From positions 124,001-188,000 of the forward strand of contig CALJEQ010000005.1 in the NCBI GenBank assembly GCA_938074565.1: a stretch of 64,000 bases of DNA, in the 5' to 3' direction. Below the pieces are notes generated by a model. It searched no databases and was not told the DNA's origin. It saw only the letters and a list, made by a program, of their open reading frames with translations. How positions within the stretch are numbered: position 1 is the first letter of the stretch; every line of letters begins with the position of its first letter. Origin of the DNA: an uncultured Alkaliphilus sp. GTDB taxonomy: Bacteria; Bacillota; Clostridia; Peptostreptococcales; Natronincolaceae. The translations under genes were made by a program, and so were the position numbers. Positions 52,377 to 61,268 of this stretch are shown piece by piece.

Positions 52377-53705
52377 ATGGTGCTAAAGAATGAAAAAGGC
52401 AGTGGACTGATAATGGTTCTAGTTGTAATGGCTGTGCTTATGGTATTAGCCACAACTTTTTTAGCGTTGGCTTCTACTGAAGGAAAACAAACCGCAAGAC
52501 ATTATAAAAAATTACAAACCTATCATTATGCCATGACAGGGGTAGAGTTTGCTTTTGAAATCTTAAATAATAATTATTTAGAGGGAAATTTATCGGAGGG
52601 TTTTACTGATGGTACTTTTCCTGTCTATTTTAGTGGAAATATAAAAGAGGGAATTAAAACAGGCATAAATAATAATGAAAATATCATGATAGAAATTTTA
52701 GAAAATGAAACTGAACTTATCATTAAATCCATAGGTAAAATTGATGATGTTGATGAACTAATATATGTTAAAATTCCCAAAAGCTCCAGTGATGAAGACG
52801 GGGGAGGTAATGGGGTAGGAGGTATACCCAATATACCATTAGATCAGGCAGTTGTTACTTCTGGAGACATAACCCTTGTAGGTAGCTCAAGAATTGTTGG
52901 AGGGGTAACTGTTGGAGGAAATGTATACACTACGGGTACAGCCAGTGCCACAGGCAGTATAAAGCAACAAACAGGTCTTACTTTTCATATGCCTACATTC
53001 CCCAACTATCCAAATGGATTACCCCAACCACCAAATCATTCACCAATACAAAATGGCGTGTTATTAGTGGGGCAGTACCCTTATCAACATTACACAATTA
53101 ATGAAGATGGAGATTATTCTAAAATAAGCATTGTTAGCAATGGAATTTTAGATATTAATGTGGGGGAAGGAACAAGAATCATAAGGGTTAAGGAATTGGA
53201 AATACAACAGGGACACATAAGAATACAGGGGAGTGGCAAATTGGTTATTTACGTAGAAGATCAATTTCTAATGAATGGCTCCATGAATCATTTTAATAAT
53301 GTTATAAACCCTCAACAAATGACGATTTTTTATGGAGGAAATAACCCCATTGAGTTTAATGGAAACGATATGTTTGCAGGGGATTTATTTAGTAAAACTG
53401 CCAACATCACAATAACTGGAGGGGCAGAGTTCGTTGGAAATATAGTTACAGGTGGTTATTCTGTTTCAGTAAGTGGAGGAACAAAGGTGAAAGTGCCTAT
53501 GTTATATGCTCCTAACTCAATTGTTGATATAGCAGGGGGGGTAACAATAGAAGGTAGAATTGTTGCAAAAGAACTAACAGGTAGTGGAAACGTTGATATA
53601 ATTTATCAAGATGGTTCCTATAATCTCTTTCCAGAATTAATATGGGAAAGTAGTTCTAATGGAACTTCTGGTGGCTCTTTTGGGTCGCCTATTTGGGGGA
53701 ATTAG
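52377..53705 (+). CDS. PilX-like pilus assembly protein with beta-solenoid domain
   Basis: 442 aa. The N-terminus NEKGSGLIMVLVVMAVLMVLATTF (in parts) resembles a prepilin helix of the PilX type, in which Glu5 is absent. The rest, from about residue 145, is a Gly/Val/Asn-rich repeat (GDITLVGSSRIVGGVTVGGNVYT, FNGNDMFAGDLFSKTANITITGGAEFVGNIVTGG in parts) typical of a right-handed beta-helix. Such proteins cap or prime pili in Clostridia. AAAGGAG lies eight bases before the ATG. Confidence 0.75.
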   Translation: MVLKNEKGSGLIMVLVVMAVLMVLATTFLALASTEGKQTARHYKKLQTYHYAMTGVEFAFEILNNNYLEGNLSEGFTDGTFPVYFSGNIKEGIKTGINNNENIMIEILENETELIIKSIGKIDDVDELIYVKIPKSSSDEDGGGNGVGGIPNIPLDQAVVTSGDITLVGSSRIVGGVTVGGNVYTTGTASATGSIKQQTGLTFHMPTFPNYPNGLPQPPNHSPIQNGVLLVGQYPYQHYTINEDGDYSKISIVSNGILDINVGEGTRIIRVKELEIQQGHIRIQGSGKLVIYVEDQFLMNGSMNHFNNVINPQQMTIFYGGNNPIEFNGNDMFAGDLFSKTANITITGGAEFVGNIVTGGYSVSVSGGTKVKVPMLYAPNSIVDIAGGVTIEGRIVAKELTGSGNVDIIYQDGSYNLFPELIWESSSNGTSGGSFGSPIWGN

Positions 53706-53706
53706 A

Positions 53707-54153
53707 ATGAACATGTTTAATCAATTAAAAGATAAAAAAGGTTTTACTCTAGTGGAAGTAATTATTGCAATGGCTATTCTAGGTATTATTACAATTTCTA
53801 TTATAACCGTTTTTAGTAGTAGTTTTTCAAATATATTTTCTATGGGCAACAGGAGTAAGGCAATTGCAGTAGCCTCCCAAAAGTTAGAGGTGCTTTATAC
53901 CATTCCAATTTCTATGAGAGATTCAACTACCATTAAAAATACATTATTAGATGATGAAACCATTTTTGTAGAGGGGGATGAAACCTTATTATATCAACAA
54001 TCAGATAAAAATTTAACTCGGTTTAAGATACAACCTAAGAAGTTAATGGATTATAACGGAGAGAAAATAGGTTATGAGATTACAATTGTTGTTTTCTATC
54101 AAAATGGACAACGGCATGTTACCCTAAATACATTTATTAGGGGAGGGGATTAA
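53707..54153 (+). CDS. Minor type IV pilin, PilV-like
   Basis: 148 aa. The leader ends DKKG before FTLVEVIIAMAILGIITISII, with Glu5. ATG 53,707 follows GGGGGA five bases upstream and lies one base after the previous stop. An earlier in-frame ATG at 53,659 would run inside the PilX-like gene. It is probably part of the pilus-priming minor pilin set. Confidence 0.82.
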   Translation: MNMFNQLKDKKGFTLVEVIIAMAILGIITISIITVFSSSFSNIFSMGNRSKAIAVASQKLEVLYTIPISMRDSTTIKNTLLDDETIFVEGDETLLYQQSDKNLTRFKIQPKKLMDYNGEKIGYEITIVVFYQNGQRHVTLNTFIRGGD

Positions 54154-54157
54154 CCCG

Positions 54158-54697
54158 ATGAATTATTTAAAGAATAAAAGGGGAATGACCCTTGTTGAGA
54201 TACTTTTGGGAATGGCTATTTTAGCAATGTTGGCAACTCTAGCTTATTCACTGCATTTCTTTGGACTAAAAAGTTTTTTCATTGGAGGAAGTCAGGCTAA
54301 CCTACAGCAAAATGTACGATTGGTTTCTGAAGTATTTAGAAAGGATTTAAGAAATGTCAACAATATTAACCTAATTGGTAAAGGTGAAGCCATTAATCCA
54401 CAATATAGTAATAGTTTTTCTATAGAGGGACAAAGTTTAATGACCACCCTAAAAAAAGAAGATGGACAAGTTGAAATTAGAAATCTTACCATTGATAACA
54501 CCATTGAAGACATTATTATCACTTTTAAAAGTAGCTTCGGTCAGACCATTTTCTGCTATGAAATAAAAGGTACAAATAATTATACATTAAAGGATCAAAT
54601 TTTACTAAATAACCTAGCGGTGGACGACATGATAAACCATATTAACTTAGATACAACTTATAGTCTCAAAGAAAAAAAATTAGTTTATAGTCAATGA
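54158..54697 (+). CDS. Minor type IV pilin, PilW/PilJ-like
   Basis: 179 aa. The leader ends NKRG before MTLVEILLGMAILAMLATLAYS, with Glu5. The globular domain (about 150 residues) is typical in size for PilW or GspJ-like pseudopilins (NLQQNVRLVSEVFRKDLRN). Four bp separate it from the PilV-like gene. Confidence 0.82.
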   Translation: MNYLKNKRGMTLVEILLGMAILAMLATLAYSLHFFGLKSFFIGGSQANLQQNVRLVSEVFRKDLRNVNNINLIGKGEAINPQYSNSFSIEGQSLMTTLKKEDGQVEIRNLTIDNTIEDIIITFKSSFGQTIFCYEIKGTNNYTLKDQILLNNLAVDDMINHINLDTTYSLKEKKLVYSQ

Positions 54698-54716
54698 TTA
54701 GAGGATGTGTTTAGGC

Positions 54717-55478
54717 TTGAAAATACTAATATTTATTTTTGGAATCATTATAGGTTCTTTTTTGAATGTATGCATATGGCGTATACCAAGGGGAGAGTCA
54801 GTTGTTTTTCCTTCTTCCCATTGTGTAAATTGTAGCAAAGAGTTAAGAGCATACCACCTTTTACCCATAATTAGCTATATTTTAATGGGTGGAAAATGTC
54901 GTTATTGTGGTAGTCATATTTCCCTACAATATCCCTTTATAGAACTACTAAATGGTATTATATATCTATTCATTTTTAATAACTATGGTTTATCTTTAGC
55001 CATGGCAACCTATTGTATTTTAGCCAGTCTTTTAGTAGTCATCAGCTTCATAGACCTACAGCATAAAATCATACCCGACTCTTTGGTATTAACAGGATTT
55101 CTATTTGTAGTTCTATTAAATATTTTAGATTATATAAAAACCCCTTACCTTCTAGTAAGTGGATTATTGGGGTTGTTATTAGGAAGTGGTTTTTTTCTAA
55201 TACTGGCAATTATTACTAAAGGAGGTATGGGAGGGGGAGACATCAAGCTAATTAGTTTGCTAGGTTTTTGGCTAGGATGGAAATGGACTTTGTTAATGAT
55301 GTTACTTTCCTTTACACTGGGGGGGATTATTTCTGTTTTATTAGTGGTACTAAAGGTAAAAGGAAGGAAGGATACGATTCCCTTTGCTCCTTTTATTGCT
55401 ACAGCCACACTGCTGACAGTTCTTTATGGAAATGATATAATAAACTATTATACTAATATATTATTAAATGGATTTTAA
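54717..55478 (+). CDS. pilD: Prepilin peptidase/N-methyltransferase PilD
   Basis: 253 aa from TTG 54,717. An in-frame ATG at 54,705 is possible but sits directly on GAGG, so TTG fits the ribosome site better. The N-terminal methylase zinc motif C-x2-C..C-x2-C is present (HCVNCSKELRAYH, KCRYCGSH). The peptidase part has six or seven helices with catalytic Asp residues in SFIDLQHKIIPDSL and GGGDIKLISLLG. It should process PilA and the minor pilins; compare the short TadV at 22,795. Confidence 0.9.
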   Translation: MKILIFIFGIIIGSFLNVCIWRIPRGESVVFPSSHCVNCSKELRAYHLLPIISYILMGGKCRYCGSHISLQYPFIELLNGIIYLFIFNNYGLSLAMATYCILASLLVVISFIDLQHKIIPDSLVLTGFLFVVLLNILDYIKTPYLLVSGLLGLLLGSGFFLILAIITKGGMGGGDIKLISLLGFWLGWKWTLLMMLLSFTLGGIISVLLVVLKVKGRKDTIPFAPFIATATLLTVLYGNDIINYYTNILLNGF

Positions 55479-55493
55479 AATAGGGGGAGGGGG

Positions 55494-56540
55494 ATGAACT
55501 TGTTCTCTAATAAAGTAATATCTATAGATATTGGAAGTTACCAAATCAAGGTGGTTGTGGGGAAATTTCAAAAAGATAAATTAATAATATCTCATGCATT
55601 TTTAATTCCAACCCCTGCAAATGTCCTTCTAGATGGTGAGATAACCGATTCTACAAAAATATCATCAGCCATTTCAAATGGATTAAAAGAAAAAAATATT
55701 AAAGCTAAAAAAGTAATCTATACATTGCAAAGTACCACTGTAATTACAAGAGAAGTGGATTTTCCCTCAATAGATGAAGAAGATTTAGAAAAAATGTTAC
55801 ATTTTGAAGTACAACAATTTTTTCCCACGTCATTGGATGAATACGTTATACAGTATAAAGTTCTAAAAAAACTTGAAGAGGACAACGGAAAAACAAGATT
55901 ATTGGTGGCTGCCCTTCCTAAAACCATTGTACATAATTATATGGAATTATCAAAATCTCTAAATTTAACCCCCATAGCCCTAGATATTCATTCCAACAGC
56001 ATTTCTAAGCTCTTTATGAAGGGGGTAAAGTTAGATGATATTAACCACCAAGATAATACAATGGCGGTGGTGGATTTAGGGTACGAAGGAATTAATATTA
56101 ACATTATTAAAGATGGGGTACTAGAATTTAGTCGTTTACTACCAGTGGGGGGAAAAGACATAGACACTGCTATAGCCAATACCTTTAATTTTACTTTGGA
56201 GGATTCGGAAGAACGGAAAAAACTATTAGAGATGGACTCCCTTTATACAGATGACATTTTAGAAATCAGTTATTCATGTATTGATGGCTGGGTGGAGGAA
56301 ATGGAGCGGATTTTTAAATATCATACCAGTAGAAGTCCTGGAAACAGGATAAATCAGATTTACTTAATGGGTGGACATGCTAATTTAAAGGGTGTGGCAA
56401 ATAAGATTGAGGAATCTTTTAATATACCAACCCGTGTCATTAATCATTTAAGTAATATTCAATATCATTATTCTACCATTGGGCAAGGAATAGATCAAAA
56501 ATGTTTCTTAAATGCAATGGGAGCAATTATAAGAAAGTAA
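55494..56540 (+). CDS. pilM: Type IV pilus actin-like protein PilM
   Basis: 348 aa. The ATPase fold of the actin/FtsA type is seen in ISIDIGSYQIKVVVG (phosphate 1), MAVVDLGYEGININII (phosphate 2) and IYLMGGHANLKGVA (adenosine). It binds the cytoplasmic tail of PilN. GGGGGAGGGGG precedes the ATG. It starts the pilM-N-O block in the normal order. Confidence 0.9.
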   Translation: MNLFSNKVISIDIGSYQIKVVVGKFQKDKLIISHAFLIPTPANVLLDGEITDSTKISSAISNGLKEKNIKAKKVIYTLQSTTVITREVDFPSIDEEDLEKMLHFEVQQFFPTSLDEYVIQYKVLKKLEEDNGKTRLLVAALPKTIVHNYMELSKSLNLTPIALDIHSNSISKLFMKGVKLDDINHQDNTMAVVDLGYEGININIIKDGVLEFSRLLPVGGKDIDTAIANTFNFTLEDSEERKKLLEMDSLYTDDILEISYSCIDGWVEEMERIFKYHTSRSPGNRINQIYLMGGHANLKGVANKIEESFNIPTRVINHLSNIQYHYSTIGQGIDQKCFLNAMGAIIRK

Positions 56541-56553
56541 GTGGGTGCTAACG

Positions 56554-57117
56554 ATGAGGGATTTTAACTTTTTTGAACCCTATATAGGTAAAAATAAAAG
56601 CCTTACTGGAGTAAAACAGGGAAAGAAGTTGGTGTTATTGGGAATGATGGCACTAATGATACTGTACCCAATCTATAATGGATGGCAATTATATAAAACT
56701 CAAAAACAGGTTATTACCGTTGGTTTAATTGCTGAATCCTCTGAAATTAGAGAAGGAAAAAGAACTATGGGAGAATTAACCAAAAATTTAGAAGAGTTAC
56801 AAACTAAACACCAAAATATGGTAACTTTAATCAAAAATCAGCAACAACAAGATATGATAAATGACCTTCTAATCTACACTATAAACGATCAGTTACCAGA
56901 AGAGGTTTTTCTACAGTCTATAAAAATGAGTCTTGATAAGGTTGAAATACAAGGGGTTGCAAAAAATAAAATGTCCATAGCCCTTGTGGAAAATAATTTA
57001 AGCAGAATAGAAATATTTGAAAATGTTTTTATTCCCAGTATTATTGAAAATTCGGGTTACTATACCTTTACATTAAGTTTTACTTTTAAGGGTGGGATAA
57101 ATGATGAAGCTAACTAA
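56554..57117 (+). CDS. pilN: Type IV pilus assembly protein PilN
   Basis: 187 aa. A cytoplasmic N-terminus with FNFFEPYIG (PilM-binding motif in PilN) is followed by one membrane helix (about 28-46), a coiled coil (LTKNLEELQTKHQNMVTLI) and a ferredoxin-like domain (VFLQSIKMSLDKVEIQGVA). ATG 56,554 is preferred to GTG 56,545 on ribosome-site spacing. It overlaps the next gene by 17 bp. Confidence 0.85.
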   Translation: MRDFNFFEPYIGKNKSLTGVKQGKKLVLLGMMALMILYPIYNGWQLYKTQKQVITVGLIAESSEIREGKRTMGELTKNLEELQTKHQNMVTLIKNQQQQDMINDLLIYTINDQLPEEVFLQSIKMSLDKVEIQGVAKNKMSIALVENNLSRIEIFENVFIPSIIENSGYYTFTLSFTFKGGINDEAN

Positions 57118-58543
57118 AAGAGAAAAAATGATGCTTCAACTGCTTTGTGGCTTAGTTATTTTGTATGGTTATTTTTATCTATTGGTAGGCCCTCAATTAG
57201 AAAAACTAAGGGATTTAAAAGTGGAAAAAGCCAGTTCTCATGGGGTTATACAAGAAGTTGAGACATCTCTTTCTTCAAAGGAATTACTAGAAAAAGAAAT
57301 AAAAAAAATACAGCAAAATATTGAAAAACAAAATAAAAATTATTTTACAACCCTTCAACAAGGGACTATTTTGCTTTTATTAGAACAGTGGTTTAATGCA
57401 GTTGAAATACATGTACCTGCCATTACTTTTTCAGAGTATAGCTTTGAAACAGTGGCAGATGTTGAATTGAAGGGGATAACAGTTACAGTTCCCTTTGAAG
57501 GTCAATATGAAGCTTTAATGGAATTATTAAAGCTTATTAGAGAACATGAAAAAAGAATAATCATTAGTCAGCTTAATATAAACAATAACTTAAATGAAAT
57601 CATAACTGGAAGTATGTTATTAGAGTTTTATAGTGTAAGGGATGGAGTATTGACGGAAGGTGATAACTTATTAATAGAATCAACCCCTAAGAAAGTTAAT
57701 CCCTTCAATCCTTTTGTTGGCTATATACATGAATTTTTTAACTTAATAGAGCAGGAAAAGGATTATTCTCCTGAATATAATAACAACAATATTTTTGATA
57801 ATAGTTTTAATAATAGTCCAGTGATAAAAGATAATTCTAATGGGGAAGTGAACATTTCAAAAAATACTAAGAAAACAGTTCTATTAAATGACTTTGAAAC
57901 GTTAAATACTTTTTTTGTAGGAGAACCGAGGGATATTGTTGGGACTTTGTCCTTAGATAAACAAGCATCTAATGGTCAACACTCTTTAAAGCTAGAATAT
58001 GACTTTATTAGACCTCGTCAAAAAACCTCCATCAATGTTGTTTTTGAAGGGGATAAAATAGTATTAGACCAACAACCAGAAGATTTATTAATTTCAGTGT
58101 ATGGATTTGAAGAAAGTCAGCACCGTATATCGATGGTATTAAGGGATGCAAAGGGAAAAGAACATATAATACTTATTTCACCTTCTATTAACTGGACAGG
58201 ATGGAAAAAACTACAGTTTAAACCACCTTTGGGGGTGTCTTATCCAGCAGAAATAAAAAGAATTTTCATTGAAACAGAATCTTTTGATGCTACTACTAGA
58301 TCCACTCTTTTAATTGACCAATTAGAAGCAGTCTATAATGATGAACATAATGACATTAAAAAAGTTGAAGATTCAACAGATGTAATTAAGTACGAAGTAA
58401 AAGCAGGGGATACGTTATTTAGTATTAGTAGAAAATTTTATAATGATCCTGCAATGAGACATTTAATTATGGAAAATAACAAAATCAGTGATCCAAACCA
58501 AATGAAGGTGGGACAGATTTTATTAATTCCTAAAATTAAATAG
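57101..58543 (+). CDS. PilO-like protein with C-terminal LysM domain
   Basis: 480 aa, against about 200 for a usual PilO. Residues 1-195 have a membrane helix (about 12-30), coiled coil and a PilO-type alpha/beta domain. Residues about 260-425 look like a carbohydrate-binding jelly roll (VLLNDFETLNTFF, NGQHSLKLEYDF, NWTGWKKLQFKPP). The last 50 residues are a LysM domain (YEVKAGDTLFSISRKFYNDPAMRHLIMENN in parts). This would tie the PilMNO alignment complex to peptidoglycan. The ATG lies inside the end of pilN. Confidence 0.85.
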   Translation: MMKLTKREKMMLQLLCGLVILYGYFYLLVGPQLEKLRDLKVEKASSHGVIQEVETSLSSKELLEKEIKKIQQNIEKQNKNYFTTLQQGTILLLLEQWFNAVEIHVPAITFSEYSFETVADVELKGITVTVPFEGQYEALMELLKLIREHEKRIIISQLNINNNLNEIITGSMLLEFYSVRDGVLTEGDNLLIESTPKKVNPFNPFVGYIHEFFNLIEQEKDYSPEYNNNNIFDNSFNNSPVIKDNSNGEVNISKNTKKTVLLNDFETLNTFFVGEPRDIVGTLSLDKQASNGQHSLKLEYDFIRPRQKTSINVVFEGDKIVLDQQPEDLLISVYGFEESQHRISMVLRDAKGKEHIILISPSINWTGWKKLQFKPPLGVSYPAEIKRIFIETESFDATTRSTLLIDQLEAVYNDEHNDIKKVEDSTDVIKYEVKAGDTLFSISRKFYNDPAMRHLIMENNKISDPNQMKVGQILLIPKIK

Positions 58544-58584
58544 CTCCACCAAAAACCTTCAACAATTAAATGGGGTGTAATATA

Positions 58585-60333
58585 ATGAAAAAAAGTGTTT
58601 TGCTTTGTTTTATATTAATTTTTATAATGGTTTTTCCTAACGTAACCTTTGCAAATATTATAAATCAAAATGAAATAGCAGAAGAAAACGGACGAAATAT
58701 TGGAAGGATGTCAGGGGAGATTTCTGGTCAAAGAGACTACATCAACAATCGTAAAAACAACTGGGAGTCTGCATATAAAGAAGAGGAAAAAAGGGTGATA
58801 CTCTTATATGAATTGGAAAAGGAGACAACGATTTATCGTGCCTTCTTCTTAAAGGGGTTTAAGGAAGGTTTTAAAGAATTTTATGAAAAGACTTATAAAG
58901 AACTAGAGTCAAAAAGTAAAGAAACACCTTTTGACTACGGAGTTTCCCACGGAAGTTTTTTTGGTTCGTTATTGGGGACTACATTTGGTACTAAAGAATA
59001 CCATGAAGGAAAAACCAATGATTGGCGACGGTCTGTTCCTGCTGACAGACAGCTTATTAAAGAATATTCTCTAAATCGTGATACCGACATATATACTGAA
59101 GGTTTTATTATAGGTTTTAAAATGGCGTATGAAGAAAACTACAGTTATGCCTTTAGACATGCCAATGTAGAAAACCATAGATTAACAAAAGAAAAAGGTT
59201 TTCTTCATGGTGAAATAGCTGGGGAAAAACAAGGTGTTTTTCTAGGAAAGATGGATTTCATAGATGGTAAGGCAAATGACTGGAAGTTACAGTTGCCTAC
59301 AGACCAAAAGATAACCCTACAGGCAAACTTATTGAAGGAAAATCCCCAATACCGAGAGGGGTTTTTAGCGGGCTACAAGGAAGGGTTTAAAAAGGGATAT
59401 ATAGAGACTTATCAACAAGCTAATTTAACAAGTCTATTGGAAAACACCAATTATGTAGAGGTTTCAATGTTGGGTAATACTATTAATACGTCAGATAATA
59501 TGTTGACATGTACAATTAAACCAGGAACTTTTTACTGGGATACATTTATTTCCCTTGAAAAAGAAGTTAAACCTGTTTATCTGTTAAATACACCTCGTTT
59601 AGAAGCTACTACAAATAAGTATATAATCAATGTGGCTAATCATTTGGGGTATGTTTCGCTAAAAGAGCCTATAACGTTAGAATTTAAGTATTTTGGCACT
59701 GAAAGGGCGGGGATATATCAATTGGTGGAGGGAGAATGGCGGTATCTTTTTAGTAAAATTGAAGGTAATACAATTTCTACAATGATTCCTAATGGAACTT
59801 ATTCTGGGGGTGAATATGCTGTTTTTATTGATGATACATACCCCTTATTAAAAGATATTTATACCCATTGGGCAAGGGAAGAACTTTATACCTTTGTACG
59901 ACGTTATTATGTTTCGGGTTATACTGATGGAACAGTTAGACCATCAGAGAAGGTTTCAAGGGGAGAGTTTGTTACCCTATTAAGTAGAGTACTTAAATGG
60001 AATTTTCAAAACAATAATTCAACCGCTGAATTTAATGATGTTAAAGAATTTGGAGTTCATGGAAAAGCGATTTTTAATGCCGTCGAAAAAGGATATATAA
60101 AAGGCTACCCAGATAATACCTTCAAGCCCAACAACTATATAACCTATCAAGAAATAGAATGGATTATGCAACGAATAGTTAAAGGTAATAGTTTTTTATG
60201 GTTGGATATAGAAGAACAGATGTTATATGAAAAATACACTAGATCTCAAAGTATTTTTAGTATGAATTATCATATAACAAGAGGTGAAATTATTTATATG
60301 CTACACCAACTTCAAAACAGAGGGAAATTATAA
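58585..60333 (+). CDS. SLH-domain protein with three N-terminal repeats, end of the pilus operon
   Basis: 582 aa. Signal peptide (1-23, ends VTFA). Three repeats of about 75-90 residues follow (about 30-265) with a shared pattern: Gly-rich helix, (E/D)xGKxNDW, then YxEGFxxGFKxxYxExY. A beta domain (about 280-405) leads to SLH repeats (HWAREELYTFVRRYYVSGYTDGTVRPSEKVSRGEF, GKAIFNAVEKGYIKGYPDNTFKPNNYIT, both in parts). ATG 58,585 is eight bases after GGGGTG; ATG 58,570 overlaps it. It may anchor the pilus machinery to the S-layer polymer. Confidence 0.8.
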   Translation: MKKSVLLCFILIFIMVFPNVTFANIINQNEIAEENGRNIGRMSGEISGQRDYINNRKNNWESAYKEEEKRVILLYELEKETTIYRAFFLKGFKEGFKEFYEKTYKELESKSKETPFDYGVSHGSFFGSLLGTTFGTKEYHEGKTNDWRRSVPADRQLIKEYSLNRDTDIYTEGFIIGFKMAYEENYSYAFRHANVENHRLTKEKGFLHGEIAGEKQGVFLGKMDFIDGKANDWKLQLPTDQKITLQANLLKENPQYREGFLAGYKEGFKKGYIETYQQANLTSLLENTNYVEVSMLGNTINTSDNMLTCTIKPGTFYWDTFISLEKEVKPVYLLNTPRLEATTNKYIINVANHLGYVSLKEPITLEFKYFGTERAGIYQLVEGEWRYLFSKIEGNTISTMIPNGTYSGGEYAVFIDDTYPLLKDIYTHWAREELYTFVRRYYVSGYTDGTVRPSEKVSRGEFVTLLSRVLKWNFQNNNSTAEFNDVKEFGVHGKAIFNAVEKGYIKGYPDNTFKPNNYITYQEIEWIMQRIVKGNSFLWLDIEEQMLYEKYTRSQSIFSMNYHITRGEIIYMLHQLQNRGKL

Positions 60334-60454
60334 TATGAATATAATTTTTTTAATTAGCATAAAGTATTAAGAAATTTATTATTTTGTGGTACAAAAGAAA
60401 AAATAGGGTAAATATAAAATAAATTAAAAGAAATGATAATAAGGAGGGGTTGTT

Positions 60455-60724
60455 ATGTTGAGAATTAAAAATTATATGGAAGATGTGGTGGATCATATAC
60501 TGCCAGATGTACTAAAGAAATATCCCGAACTTTGTAACTGTAAGCAGTGTATTAGTGATATTAAAGCTTTAGCATTAAATAATTTACCCCCAAAATATGT
60601 GGCAACTCCAATGGGTGAGGTTTATACTAAAATCAATGAATTATCTATACAATTTGAAGCAGATGCCATAAGAGCAATTATCGATGCAATTGACAAAGTA
60701 AATAAAAGCCCCAGACATTCATAA
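60455..60724 (+). CDS. ComFB-family protein
   Basis: 89 aa. It has the family features NYMEDVVDHILPDVLKKYPELCNCKQCISDIKALALNNLPPKYV (in parts) with the CxC..C pattern. ComFB-like proteins in cyanobacteria and other bacteria have been reported as c-di-GMP receptors linked to pilus-dependent behaviour. Here it follows the c-di-GMP-controlled pilus operon. AAGGAGGGG precedes the ATG. A 120-bp gap separates it from the SLH gene, so it may have its own promoter. Confidence 0.85.
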   Translation: MLRIKNYMEDVVDHILPDVLKKYPELCNCKQCISDIKALALNNLPPKYVATPMGEVYTKINELSIQFEADAIRAIIDAIDKVNKSPRHS

Positions 60725-60810
60725 AAAAATACTGTAATTAATGAAAATCTATTCAAATGTTAAAAAATATGTTATTATAAAAGGGGATTTTTAGAAGGAA
60801 GGGTTTGGAA

Positions 60811-61245
60811 ATGAAGGAAAAATATCTAGTAATACATGGGCCCAACTTAAATCTGTTGGGGACAAGAGAACCAGGAATTTATGGAAGTGTTACTTTGCAA
60901 CAAATTAACACCAAGCTAATGGAGGCTGCTGAAGCCTATGGTGTAGAGTTAGACATTATACAAAGTAATAGTGAAGGTGAAATAATTGACACACTTCATG
61001 GCAACAGGGATGTAAAAGGGATTATTATTAATCCAGCAGCCTATACCCATTATAGTATAGCAATCTATGATGCCATAAAGGCTATAAATGTACCAACCAT
61101 AGAGGTACACTTAAGTAATATTCATGGACGGGAAAGTTTTCGACATCAATCGGTGATTGCACCGGCATGTAAAGGACAAATTGCAGGTTTTGGGTATTTA
61201 AGTTATTTACTTGCATTACAAGCATTTATAGAAGGGGCTAAATAA
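60811..61245 (+). CDS. aroQ: Type II 3-dehydroquinate dehydratase
   Basis: 144 aa. The enzyme removes water from 3-dehydroquinate in the shikimate pathway. Type II motifs are clear: [18 protein letters not shown] at the N-terminus with the lid Tyr and Arg, [27 protein letters not shown], and [13 protein letters not shown] with the catalytic His. ATG 60,811 is seven bases after AGGAAGGG; TTG 60,805 would touch it. Confidence 0.95.
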   Translation: MKEKYLVIHGPNLNLLGTREPGIYGSVTLQQINTKLMEAAEAYGVELDIIQSNSEGEIIDTLHGNRDVKGIIINPAAYTHYSIAIYDAIKAINVPTIEVHLSNIHGRESFRHQSVIAPACKGQIAGFGYLSYLLALQAFIEGAK

Positions 61246-61268
61246 ATATTATTTCTAGGGGGTTTATA

